Shown: positions 1 to 7,227, numbered from the stretch's first letter. The stretch is DNA of 13,724 bases from JBDSTZ01 sp039927975 (GCA_039927975.1 JBDSTZ010000121.1:1-13724); one strand, 5' to 3'. A program made the numbers and translations. Notes: generated from the letters alone by a model not told the origin.

Positions 1-1
1 C

Positions 2-2512
2 ACGCTCCAGGCCACCGATGGTCATGTCGTCGTCGTGACCGGCGTGCGCCGGGCCGCGCAAACGGCGCAAAAGATCAAACAGGATGCCGACAACGTCATC
101 GATTCGATCGTCGCCGACGATATCGGCAAGTTCCCCGATACCAACGTGGCGCAGACCCTGGCGCGCGTCAGCGGTATCCAGGTCCGGCGCGACGGCGGCG
201 AAGCGAATTCGGTGCTGATCCGCGGCTTGCCCGGTATTTCAACCCTGCTCAACGGCCGTGAAATGTTCACCACCACCGGCCGCTATATCCAGCTGGCCGA
301 CATCCCGTCGACCATGCTGCAGCGCGTGGATGTCTACAAATCGCAGAGTGCCGAATTGCTCGAAGGCGGGATCGCCGGCGTGATCGACGTGCGCACCAAT
401 CGTCCCTTCGACTTCAAGGGCGCCACCGCCAGCGCGATCGTCGGCGCGCGCAACCAGGACAAGGCGCACCGCACTGATCCGGAAGCGAGCGCCTTGTTCT
501 CGAACCGCTGGAAAACCGGCGCCGGCGAGTTCGGCGCGCTGGTCGGCCTGTCGTATGTGAAGAGCGATTATTTCGAAGAGCGTAGCTTCCAATCGTTCCC
601 GATCTCGAAAGAATGGCTGTGGCCGAACGCGACCGGTCCGGATGTCCTCGGCCTGCAAACCATTTGGGGCCGGCGCCAGCGCACGGCGGCCAATTTCGCC
701 GCGCAGTACCGTCCGAACAGCGATCTGGAAATCTATGCCGAAGGACTGGCGTCCCACTTCGAAGGCAACGATCAGACCGACCTGCTGGTCGGCTTTCCCT
801 TCTGGGCCAGCGCCAGCAGCGCGACGAAGATTCCCGGTTCCAACGAGGTCGATACGGCGACCTCGCAAAATGCCAACACCATCCTGTCGACCCAGGCCCG
901 TCTCTCGGACAACAAGACCTCCCAGGTGGCTGTTGGCGCCAAGTGGCGGCTGACGCCCAACCTGCGCCTGACGTCCGAACTGGCGCGCACCGACTCGAAA
1001 TACGTCTGGCAAAATCCGATCCTCGACGTGATGATCAACATTCCCAATGCGTACGGCAAGACCAATGTCGATGGCGGGGCGTATGTGAAGTACAGCGGCA
1101 TCGATATCGGCAATCCGGCCAACATCAACCTGTTGCAGCTGTTCGACCGCTACGGCAACGACAAGGGCGGTTCCACCGACTTCCGCTCCGACGTCAGCTT
1201 CACGCCGGCGAGCGACGGCCTGTTCAAGGAATTCCTGGCCGGCGTGCGCGCCAACCACCGCACCGCCGAATCGATCAAGTCGTTCGAGGGTAGCGTCGCG
1301 GCGCCGAACAATCTCAAGGCGTCGACGTTGCCTGGCATGACCTGCACCACGCCGACGATGTCGCGCGATTACGGCACGCAGAACTGGTACACGCCCTGCG
1401 CCGCCTACCTGATCGACAGTACCGCGGCGGTTCGCCAGGCGGTGACCGGCAACCCGGCCGCCAAAGGTCTCGATCCCGGCTCCTTCTTCAAGGACGTCGA
1501 AAAGAATTACTCGATGTACGTGACGGGAAAAATCGGTTTCGACGCCGGTCCGGTGCCGGTCGAAGGTGTGTTCGGGGTGCGCGTGACCAAAACCGATTCC
1601 GACCTGATCGGCAAGAGCCAGGTCAATGGCCAGTACGTCGATACCCCGGTCGGCGCCAGCGGCACCGATGTGCTGCCGAGCGCCAGCTTCAAGGCGAAAC
1701 TGCCGCATGACCTGGTCGGCCGCGTCGCCTACGCCAAGACGCTGACCCGTCCCAATTTTGCCCAGCTCAACCCGGGCACCGCGTATGTCGCGGCCAATGG
1801 CACCACGGTGCAAGCGACGGCGGCAGGCGGCAATCCGAACCTTCAGCCGTTCACCGGGCAGAACCTGGATGTGGCGCTGGAATGGTACTTCGCGCCAACC
1901 GGCATGCTGACTGGAACCGTGTTCCGGCATAACTTCGACGGGTACATCATCAACAAAACCGTGCCCGAAGTCTTCCAGGGCATCAAATACGACACCAGCC
2001 GTCCGTTCAACACGGACAAGGGCCACCTGCAGGGTCTGGAAGTGTCTTATCGCCAGTTCTTTGACCGGCTGCCGGGCTGGCTGGGTGGCTTCGGTATGGA
2101 GGCCAACGTGAGCTACATGGAAGGGGGCCTGACCTCGTCGATCGTTCCCGGATTGCAGGGCAAGCCGTTCAGCGGCATGTCGAAGAACTCGTACAACCTG
2201 GTCGGCCTGTATGAAAGGGCGGGTGTGTCGGCGCGCCTGGCTTACAACTGGCGCTCGAAGTTTGTCCAAGTCTATGGCGATCACCCGAGCAATTCAGGCA
2301 CGGCGCCGGCACGCGACCTGATCGCGGCGCCGCTGTCGAGCCTGGACGGGTCGCTGAGCTACAAATTCACCCCGAATCTGTCGGTGAACCTGACCGGCAC
2401 CAACCTGCTGAACTTCCAGTATGTCGACTACTGGGATAACCAGGCCCTGTATCCGCGCGATACCCGTCGCTATGACCGCACGGTTGGCTTGTCGCTGAAC
2501 TGGAGGAATTGA
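2..2512 (+). CDS. TonB-dependent receptor, 5' end cut by the window edge
   Basis: This is an outer-membrane, TonB-energised uptake receptor. The frame is open back to base 2, so the apparent GTG start at base 35 is internal and the signal peptide lies outside the window; 836 residues are visible. A TonB-box-like VVVVTG stretch comes at visible residues 9-14. The plug domain follows, with the family signatures VIDSIVADDIGKFPDTN, LIRGLPG and LNGREMFTTTGR, and then GGIAGVIDVRTNRPFDF. The rest is alternating beta-strand sequence typical of a 22-strand barrel, with late signatures such as TLTRPNF and LDVALEWYF. These match the long Xanthomonas/Caulobacter-type receptor family (TIGR01782-like), whose members often serve carbohydrate uptake; the substrate here is unknown. 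The protein ends LSLNWRN, so the last residue is Asn, not the usual terminal aromatic. Tandem terminators follow at once, so it ends its transcription unit. The family call is firm. Confidence 0.93.
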   Translation, partial: TLQATDGHVVVVTGVRRAAQTAQKIKQDADNVIDSIVADDIGKFPDTNVAQTLARVSGIQVRRDGGEANSVLIRGLPGISTLLNGREMFTTTGRYIQLADIPSTMLQRVDVYKSQSAELLEGGIAGVIDVRTNRPFDFKGATASAIVGARNQDKAHRTDPEASALFSNRWKTGAGEFGALVGLSYVKSDYFEERSFQSFPISKEWLWPNATGPDVLGLQTIWGRRQRTAANFAAQYRPNSDLEIYAEGLASHFEGNDQTDLLVGFPFWASASSATKIPGSNEVDTATSQNANTILSTQARLSDNKTSQVAVGAKWRLTPNLRLTSELARTDSKYVWQNPILDVMINIPNAYGKTNVDGGAYVKYSGIDIGNPANINLLQLFDRYGNDKGGSTDFRSDVSFTPASDGLFKEFLAGVRANHRTAESIKSFEGSVAAPNNLKASTLPGMTCTTPTMSRDYGTQNWYTPCAAYLIDSTAAVRQAVTGNPAAKGLDPGSFFKDVEKNYSMYVTGKIGFDAGPVPVEGVFGVRVTKTDSDLIGKSQVNGQYVDTPVGASGTDVLPSASFKAKLPHDLVGRVAYAKTLTRPNFAQLNPGTAYVAANGTTVQATAAGGNPNLQPFTGQNLDVALEWYFAPTGMLTGTVFRHNFDGYIINKTVPEVFQGIKYDTSRPFNTDKGHLQGLEVSYRQFFDRLPGWLGGFGMEANVSYMEGGLTSSIVPGLQGKPFSGMSKNSYNLVGLYERAGVSARLAYNWRSKFVQVYGDHPSNSGTAPARDLIAAPLSSLDGSLSYKFTPNLSVNLTGTNLLNFQYVDYWDNQALYPRDTRRYDRTVGLSLNWRN

Positions 2513-2556
2513 GCGCCGGAGCGGTCTCGCTTGATCGCTCCACACTAGTCCTTGGC

Positions 2557-2602
2557 ACCGCCAGCAATGGCGGTCTTTTGGCAGCTTCGGCTGCCGTTTT
2601 TT
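2557..2602 (+). terminator. Tandem intrinsic terminator hairpins after the first receptor
   Basis: Two hairpins lie in series 44 bp after the receptor stop. The first is ACCGCCA (2557-2563) / TGGCGGT (2568-2574) with a GCAA loop, followed by CTTTT. The second is GGCAGC (2580-2585) / GCTGCC (2590-2595) with a TTCG tetraloop, then G and six T (2597-2602). The second is a textbook rho-independent terminator. GNRA-type and UUCG loops make both stems stable. Confidence 0.9.
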
Positions 2603-2955
2603 ATGTGCGCCCAACAAGTCATCGCGCTCGATCAAGGCCGAGTACGCCGAGCTGCGGCGCCACAAGCGGCAAACAGTTGGCCAAAATCGCCGGTGCCTGA
2701 ATCGATGCGCACGCACCTGCCGAAAGGTGAGGCGGGAATCGGCGGCATTGAGTACGATGGTCTGAACAGAACACTCGGTTGTCACTTGACAGCCGAGCTA
2801 GTGACACTCCCGGGAACCCGGCAACCATGGACCTGCCTTGCTGGGCGTTGTGAACAATTGCACCACGCACCGCAAGCAGCGCGAGGCTGAAGACGATGCC
2901 AAGGAGTAGCACAATGGAATATATCTTCACCTTGAAATACCTTGCCCGCGAAATG
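2603..2955. other. Degenerate intergenic stretch with no gene recognised
   Basis: About 350 bp separate the receptor terminator from the tnpB remnant. Short open frames exist on both strands, but none has a plausible ribosome binding site, a known motif or consistent coding character. A TTGACA hexamer at 2786-2791 has no -10 box at a suitable distance. Because the stretch lies downstream of the minus-strand tnpB remnant, it may be badly decayed insertion-sequence DNA, but I cannot identify a transposase in it. Confidence 0.4.
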
Positions 2956-3114
2956 CTTGAGGCGCGTGCGGCTGCGGTTGGCGAACACGTAGGCGGTGCC
3001 GTCGCAAGGTGGCAGCCCCGGCGCCTGCTGCACATGCAGCGATAGGCCATCGATGCCGGTGCGCATATCCAGCGCTTGCGTGGCCAGCCACCACGTCTCC
3101 GTCTGAAGCTTCAT
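2956..3114 (-). pseudogene. tnpB: Remnant of IS66-family TnpB (IS66 Orf2-like)
   Basis: About 53 residues from the ATG at 3114 match the start of the IS66 accessory protein TnpB. Visible motifs in order are WWLATQALDMRTGIDGLS, then a spacer, then DGTAYVFANRSRTRLK. These fit the family pattern of 'LA..P.DMR.G.DGL', 'FVF.NR' and 'R.KLL.W'. After Lys53 the expected tryptophan-rich C-terminal half ('W...G.W...RRL..G.F.W') is absent and the frame runs into unrelated sequence, so the gene is truncated (a full TnpB is about 110-120 residues). The upstream minus-strand frame ends in an ATGA overlap with this start, the spacing usual for IS66 tnpA-tnpB, but I could not recognise a TnpA in it. No inverted repeats were found. 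It is evidence of an old IS66 insertion in the gap between the receptor and the regulator. Confidence 0.6.
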
Positions 3115-3603
3115 GCCAAGGCGCGTACAGACGTTACTGGGAACACGCTTACGATCGAATCGACCCGATCACTCTTGAAAAACCATCCGCCCTTCACCAG
3201 TCTTGCACTGCGATTCGCGGCGGCGCCCAGCCAGCCTCCCGACGACTTGCGGACCAGTTGATGTTTACCCGCTTGACAGCTCCCGGACGCCGGCGACCGG
3301 ACGTGCTTGGCGGTCTGGCGGAACAAGACACCAAGATCACCGGCGCGGCGAGCGTAACTGCGACGCGCGCCCCGGTCGACAAGCGCGCCTGGCGGTGACC
3401 GGCTTTGGCATGCCGGCAATACCACATGAACGTGCAGGGGAGGGGCGGCACACTCTGTGACAGCGCTCCACGCGCCACCGTCGCATGCATCAATGGCATA
3501 GTGACAGACGGCATGCCATGCTGTACATTGCGATTCCTGAGGACTGCCGCCGCGCCGGGGCCCGGCGGACTCGCCGCTGTCCGGCCATCCAACTTATATC
3601 TTT
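3115..3603. other. Region upstream of the regulator gene, with short repeats
   Basis: There is no convincing gene in these 489 bp. The palindrome GGCATGCC occurs twice (3407-3414 and 3510-3517), and GTGACAG occurs twice (3457-3463 and 3501-3507). These could be operator half-sites for the regulator promoter, but they are short and unproven. One copy of the 10-mer GCCGGCGACC, also found further right, sits at 3289-3298. A TTGACA at 3273-3278 lacks a -10 partner. The left part may be more IS66 debris. I cannot place the promoter of the regulator. Confidence 0.35.
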
Positions 3604-4761
3604 ATGCACGCGTTATATTCAAAGGCACTGCTGCGGCTGGTCCTGCTGCTCGGTATGAGTATCCTGATCGGGTTTCTGTGCGTCAGCCGCAGCTACCACC
3701 GCGTGCCCTTGTTCGAGCAAGAAGATTTTTCCTGGAAGTTGCGCACGCATAGCTCCAAAGACGCGACGGACCTGAACGCGCGTGTCGATGCCGAGCGCCT
3801 GATCGTGGAATATGTTCTGTCGGGGAGCGATCCCAATTCCTATGTGACAACCGGACTGCTTTTCAGAGACCGCAGCGGCAAGCCGGCATTGTTCGACTGG
3901 TCCAGGTTCGGCAAGATCAGTTTCGAGGCGCGCTGCTTCCCCGCCGGTACCATCCGGGTCGGCCTGGCCACCTTCGATGACAAGCTGTCCAAACTGGACG
4001 AACTGATGACCTACCGCTTGCCAACGGCATACGTCAGCTGCAATCCGGACGGTGCCCGCGTTGAACTCGACCTGACCCATTTGACCGTTCAGCAATGGTG
4101 GCTCGCCTTGAACAAACTGGACCCCTCCGACTTGGGCTACTCGCTGGCCAAGGTCGGGCTGATTGAAGTGACCACCAGCCATGCGAGCCGCGTCGGCACC
4201 CCGTCGCGTATCGAAATCGCCGGCATCGCATTGCACGAGCGAAAATACGGCTACCTGTATTTTTACGCCGCGTTCCTGATACTGGCCTGGGCCTGGTTCG
4301 CGTTCTGGTGCGTCAAGCAGTACGCGGTGGCCCTGGCCAACGACTTGCACGGCCGGATGCAGAAAGACCTGCCGCTGGTGGCGTACCAGCAGCTGACCCT
4401 GGAGCCGCACCGGGAAAGGGAAAAATCGGCCATTTTGAGGTTGCTGGCGACGCGGTATGCGGATTCGGAACTGGATCTGGACACCGTGGTCTCGGAAACC
4501 GGTGTCAACCGCAACAAGGTGAACGACATATTAAAGGCGGAAATGGGGTATACCTTTATTGGTTACCTGAACAAGCTCAGATTGACCGAGGCATCGCGCC
4601 TCTTGGTGGAAAAAACCAGCGCCAGTATTGCGGAAATCGCCTATTCGGTCGGATATAAGAATTCCTCGTATTTCAATAAGCTCTTCAAGGAAGAATACGA
4701 ATGCACGCCCAAGGCATTCCGCGAAGCATGCAAAAAGGAAACGCGGAAGCTGCCGTCATGA
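3604..4761 (+). CDS. Membrane-anchored AraC-type regulator with periplasmic sensor domain
   Basis: The 385-residue protein has three parts. Residues 8-26 are a hydrophobic segment (LLRLVLLLGMSILIGFLCV). Residues ~27-215 are a soluble, probably periplasmic domain. Residues 217-237 are a second, aromatic-rich membrane segment, which puts the C-terminus in the cytoplasm. Residues ~270-375 form an AraC-type DNA-binding domain with two helix-turn-helix units, near 291-315 and 341-372; the second carries the family signature IAEIAYSVGYKNSSYFNKLF followed by TPKAFR. The middle domain looks all-beta and ends in an 'SRIEIAGIAL' strand, resembling a carbohydrate-binding-like sandwich; this is an impression, not a match. 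The likely role is to sense a periplasmic ligand and activate the adjacent uptake operon. No good ribosome binding site precedes this ATG; a start at 3655 would break the first membrane segment, so 3604 is preferred. The gene stands alone and may control either receptor. Confidence 0.88.
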   Translation: MHALYSKALLRLVLLLGMSILIGFLCVSRSYHRVPLFEQEDFSWKLRTHSSKDATDLNARVDAERLIVEYVLSGSDPNSYVTTGLLFRDRSGKPALFDWSRFGKISFEARCFPAGTIRVGLATFDDKLSKLDELMTYRLPTAYVSCNPDGARVELDLTHLTVQQWWLALNKLDPSDLGYSLAKVGLIEVTTSHASRVGTPSRIEIAGIALHERKYGYLYFYAAFLILAWAWFAFWCVKQYAVALANDLHGRMQKDLPLVAYQQLTLEPHREREKSAILRLLATRYADSELDLDTVVSETGVNRNKVNDILKAEMGYTFIGYLNKLRLTEASRLLVEKTSASIAEIAYSVGYKNSSYFNKLFKEEYECTPKAFREACKKETRKLPS

Positions 4762-5223
4762 TGTCCCTGTTTCGCCGGCGGCCCTGGACGCGGCCGCATT
4801 CATAGTTCCACCCGCCGGCGCCGCCACGCGCGCCCGGATCGGCAAGCTGGCGCGAACAGATGCGCCGATGTGCTTCGTAAAGCCCCATTCTTCATCTGGT
4901 AGCGCCTGGCGTAGCGCGCTCCCCGATTCAGCCTTCGTCACCCCGTCTCCCGCTCCGGCGGCTGGCGGCCCGTGGCGCTCAGTGCGTCCAATCCGATACG
5001 CCCGGCTCCTGATTATCCGATGAAACGTGTGCAACTGATCGGTCTGCGTGCTGCTTCGGCAATGCGATAGGGCGCCATTTAGCGCGCCATGGCGGGTCGC
5101 CGGCACGGGCCGGCGGGAGCAAAAAGACAGCGCCGAAACAACACCGAAATACCGCGAATGGTGAAGATATTACACGCTGCAAATAATGGTATTGATGCTG
5201 CACTTACACGCATTCGTCTCGCG
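4762..5223. other. Long gap after the regulator with no supported gene
   Basis: No open frame here has family motifs or a credible ribosome binding site. A 116-codon minus-strand frame (5106-4756) is present but looks like GC-rich chance sequence. A hairpin CGCCGGC (5098-5104) / GCCGGCG (5109-5115) with a 4-base loop contains the 10-mer GGTCGCCGGC (5095-5104). It is followed by an A-run on the plus strand, so it is not a plus-strand terminator. No clear terminator for the regulator gene was found. Confidence 0.35.
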
Positions 5224-5248
5224 GCGCCGGCGACCCGGTCGCCGGCGC
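5224..5248. repeat. Perfect 12-bp inverted repeat built from GCCGGCGACC
   Basis: GCGCCGGCGACC (5224-5235), one base, then its exact reverse complement GGTCGCCGGCGC (5237-5248). The core 10-mer GCCGGCGACC or its complement also occurs at 3289-3298, 5095-5104 and 5542-5551. All five copies lie in non-coding or decayed sequence between 3289 and 5551, and I saw none in the intact genes. It may be a REP-like palindromic element, a binding site or a strong RNA hairpin. There is no T-run, so it is not an intrinsic terminator. Confidence 0.6.
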
Positions 5249-5331
5249 AGAGGTGGCGGCTGGCGCGCACAGCGGCCCCGTTGAGCAATCAATAACAAAA
5301 TCTGCACCAGTGCGGATTCCAGTCGTGCAGA

Positions 5332-5407
5332 ATTTTTGCGCGAGGCCGTCAAGCCCGGCGCGGGCCCATTTTGGCCAGTATTTTTGCCCGAATATTCGGT
5401 CTACACT
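5332..5407 (+). promoter_or_regulatory. Possible promoter/operator zone of the lipoprotein-receptor operon
   Basis: This relatively AT-rich patch lies upstream of the operon. It holds a perfect 12-bp dyad CCGAATATTCGG (5388-5399). It also holds a direct repeat ATTTTTGC(G/C)CGA at 5332-5343 and 5380-5391, starts 48 bp apart, the second copy running into the dyad. A TACACT at 5402-5407 could be a -10 box, but no -35 stands at 16-18 bp. The dyad and repeats are seen directly; their role as operator is inferred. About 430 bp separate this from the lipoprotein start. Confidence 0.35.
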
Positions 5408-5503
5408 CCGCCCAACTGCTGGACAGGTGGCCTGCTCCCGGTCCTGCAAACGAAGGCCGGACTGTCAACGAACAGGACGCCAAAAAATAAAACTGGAGAA
5501 GCC

Positions 5504-5727
5504 ATGAATGCAGTAAAGCGCAGCGTACTGACGCTTGCAGCGCCGGCGACCGCGCCGGTGTTCGCGGCCGTGACGTGGCGGGCTATGCCGCTGGACAAAA
5601 CGTTACCAACGTACGCGGCCCGGTGCTGACAGCAGCGGCGGTGGACCCGCACGCCACCTTCAAGCAAAACGCTGTGATCGCCCGCGATGTTCGCGGCGCA
5701 GGCGCTCGAGCGCAGATTCATACCTGA
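5504..5727 (+). pseudogene. Frameshifted remnant of a secreted-protein gene (tentative)
   Basis: An ATG at 5504 follows a good ribosome binding site (CTGGAGAA, about 7 bases upstream). It opens a signal-peptide-like sequence: MNAVKRSVLTLA followed by an Ala/Pro/Val-rich stretch. That frame stops at 5627-5629 after 41 residues. A different frame, open from about 5572 to a TGA at 5725-5727, gives about 51 residues of ordinary-looking protein (begins DVAGYAAGQNVTNVRG). Joining the two by a one-base shift near 5570 would give a ~74-residue start of an exported protein. I do not recognise the family. The alternative is a genuine 41-residue peptide, or chance. A GCCGGCGACC copy lies inside, at 5542-5551. 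Confidence 0.35.
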
Positions 5728-5837
5728 CGCTCGTTCCGCGCACGCCGGTGCTTGGGCGGAGGCGAATTTCACCTTGTCGGCGGCGGTGCCGGTGGCAAGC
5801 AACTTGTAGTAAACGCAACAGAGAGGAAGCATACATC

Positions 5838-7151
5838 ATGAGGGGACCACAAAAAATGAGATTCCAGCTTACGGCTGTCGGGCTGGCCTGTGCTGTGTTG
5901 GTGGCGGGCTGCGGAGGTGGTAGTAACGAAGGCGCCGATGGCGGGATCGCGCAATCGGTTTCCTTCCTGTTCCCGGGCGGGGAGATGGTGGCGGCGCCGC
6001 CGAACATCGCGACCGTCGCGCTGAAGGCCACGGCCAGTTCCGGCGGGCCGATTACCTACGTGTCGAACACCCCGACCGTCTGCACCGTCAGCGGCTCCAC
6101 GGCGTCGCTGCTGAAGGCGGGCCAGTGCTCGATTAATGCCAACCAGGCCGGGGGGGATGGCTTCGCCCCAGCCTCGGCGCGTCAAATTTTCGTCATTCCC
6201 AGGCAGCCGTCGCAAGTCCTCTTCATGAACCCTGGGTCGCAGCCGCTGGACGCGCAGCCGCTGACGCTGGAGGTAAGTTCCAGCGTCGCCTCCATCGCCC
6301 CCGTCTTGACCAGCAGCACGCCAACGGTGTGTACCGTCAGCGGAACCACGCTCACCAAGCGCGCCGATGGGCTGTGCACCCTCACCGCCACGGTGGACGG
6401 CGGCGATATCTATGAGACGTCGAAAGTGGAAACGACCATACCGATCGGCAGCGCCAAGGCGCCCGAGATCACGTTCTTGAGCGGCTACAAACCTGACTCG
6501 CTCACCTTCGACAGGAACTATTTTGCACAAACCAACGAGGGCGGGAGAGTTGTTTCAAACGGCGGCAGTAGTGAGACCGATTGGTGGTGTGACGGCCGCT
6601 GCGCGACAAGCATTTCGGCCGACGGCAGCAGCTTGAGCGATACCTACACCTGGGACAAACCGTTGCCCCACACCGACGGAGCCTGGTGGCGGGTGTGGAC
6701 GGAAATGGACGTGTACGCGCCAAAAGTATCGTTTTTGGTTGACGGGATTCAGGATGGGGGCACGCGCATTGGCGCCCAGAAGGCGCTGAACTTCACCCTC
6801 TCGGAGAACCAGGAATGGTTCGATGCGGGGGATAGAAACGTCGAAATCGACCTGTTCCTCGGCCATTACGTCAAAAAAGCGAATGGCGACAACTGCCACG
6901 TCAAGCTGCGGACAAATCTCCTCCCCACTTCCCCGGCCGCGACGAAATACAGTCTCAATCTCAAGGAATTCAGCGTCGAGGAGAAGTGCGAGCTGACCGA
7001 TCTGGACGTCTGGAAAGAGCTGCAAACCTATCCGATCGTCTTTATCCGGTTCGCCCCGGGGGCCGGCAACAGGTCGGTGCAGAGTACGACCGCTGCGGCG
7101 CCGAGTTACCCGACCAAGTTCACGCTGAGCGGGCCGATCACCTTCCAATAA
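5838..7151 (+). CDS. Lipoprotein with two Ig-like repeats and an uncharacterised C-terminal domain
   Basis: The 437-residue product has a lipoprotein signal peptide ending in the lipobox LVAGC, with the acylated Cys at residue 25 and then GGGSNEG. Two repeats of about 80 residues follow (~40-121 and ~124-204). Each carries TPTVCTVSG and a second Cys 15 residues on (C82/C97, C165/C180), suggesting one disulfide per Ig-like beta-sandwich. Residues ~209-437 form a separate beta-rich domain, with WW pairs near its start and in GAWWRVWTEMD; this looks like a ligand-binding, perhaps carbohydrate-binding, domain, but no family is recognised. The start at 5838 has AGAGGAAG 9-10 bases upstream; an ATG at 5856 preceded by AGGGGA is also possible and keeps the lipobox. 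Frame upstream of 5838 lacks secretion features. It precedes a receptor gene by 76 bp on the same strand, so it is probably its surface or periplasmic binding partner. Confidence 0.85.
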   Translation: MRGPQKMRFQLTAVGLACAVLVAGCGGGSNEGADGGIAQSVSFLFPGGEMVAAPPNIATVALKATASSGGPITYVSNTPTVCTVSGSTASLLKAGQCSINANQAGGDGFAPASARQIFVIPRQPSQVLFMNPGSQPLDAQPLTLEVSSSVASIAPVLTSSTPTVCTVSGTTLTKRADGLCTLTATVDGGDIYETSKVETTIPIGSAKAPEITFLSGYKPDSLTFDRNYFAQTNEGGRVVSNGGSSETDWWCDGRCATSISADGSSLSDTYTWDKPLPHTDGAWWRVWTEMDVYAPKVSFLVDGIQDGGTRIGAQKALNFTLSENQEWFDAGDRNVEIDLFLGHYVKKANGDNCHVKLRTNLLPTSPAATKYSLNLKEFSVEEKCELTDLDVWKELQTYPIVFIRFAPGAGNRSVQSTTAAAPSYPTKFTLSGPITFQ

Positions 7152-7168
7152 TTGCGCATGACCATTTA

Positions 7169-7190
7169 CTGCCCGCGCCCGGCGCGGCAG
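7169..7190 (+). other. Intercistronic hairpin between lipoprotein and receptor
   Basis: CTGCC-C-GCG pairs with CGC-GGCAG across a short loop, with one bulged C, in the 76-bp gap. No T-run follows, so it should not terminate. It could stabilise or set the processing point of the upstream mRNA, giving different amounts of the two proteins. Function is inferred only from position and shape. Confidence 0.4.
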
Positions 7191-7227
7191 GCAGCCAAAA
7201 CAACTAATAGGATTAAGGACAGCGATA

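Noticed and set aside
35..37. GTG at base 35 as the true start of the first receptor
   Set aside because: The frame is open to the window edge. The GTG encodes a Val inside the TonB box and would leave the protein without a signal peptide.
239..2284. 681-codon open frame on the minus strand inside the first receptor
   Set aside because: It is the GC-rich antisense shadow of a clearly real receptor gene. It has no family motif, and its Arg/Val/Gly/His-rich composition is typical of such shadows.
2786..3278. TTGACA hexamers at 2786-2791 and 3273-3278 as promoter -35 boxes
   Set aside because: Neither has a TATAAT-like element 16-18 bp downstream, and no gene starts suitably after either.
4756..5106. 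116-codon minus-strand frame in the gap after the regulator
   Set aside because: No recognisable domain and no convincing ribosome binding site; the composition fits chance in GC-rich DNA. It also overlaps the end of the regulator gene.
5748..5837. Upstream extension of the lipoprotein to 5748
   Set aside because: The extra 30 residues are Arg/Cys-rich and would bury the lipoprotein signal. The ATG at 5838 has AGAGGAAG upstream and gives a correct lipobox at residue 25.
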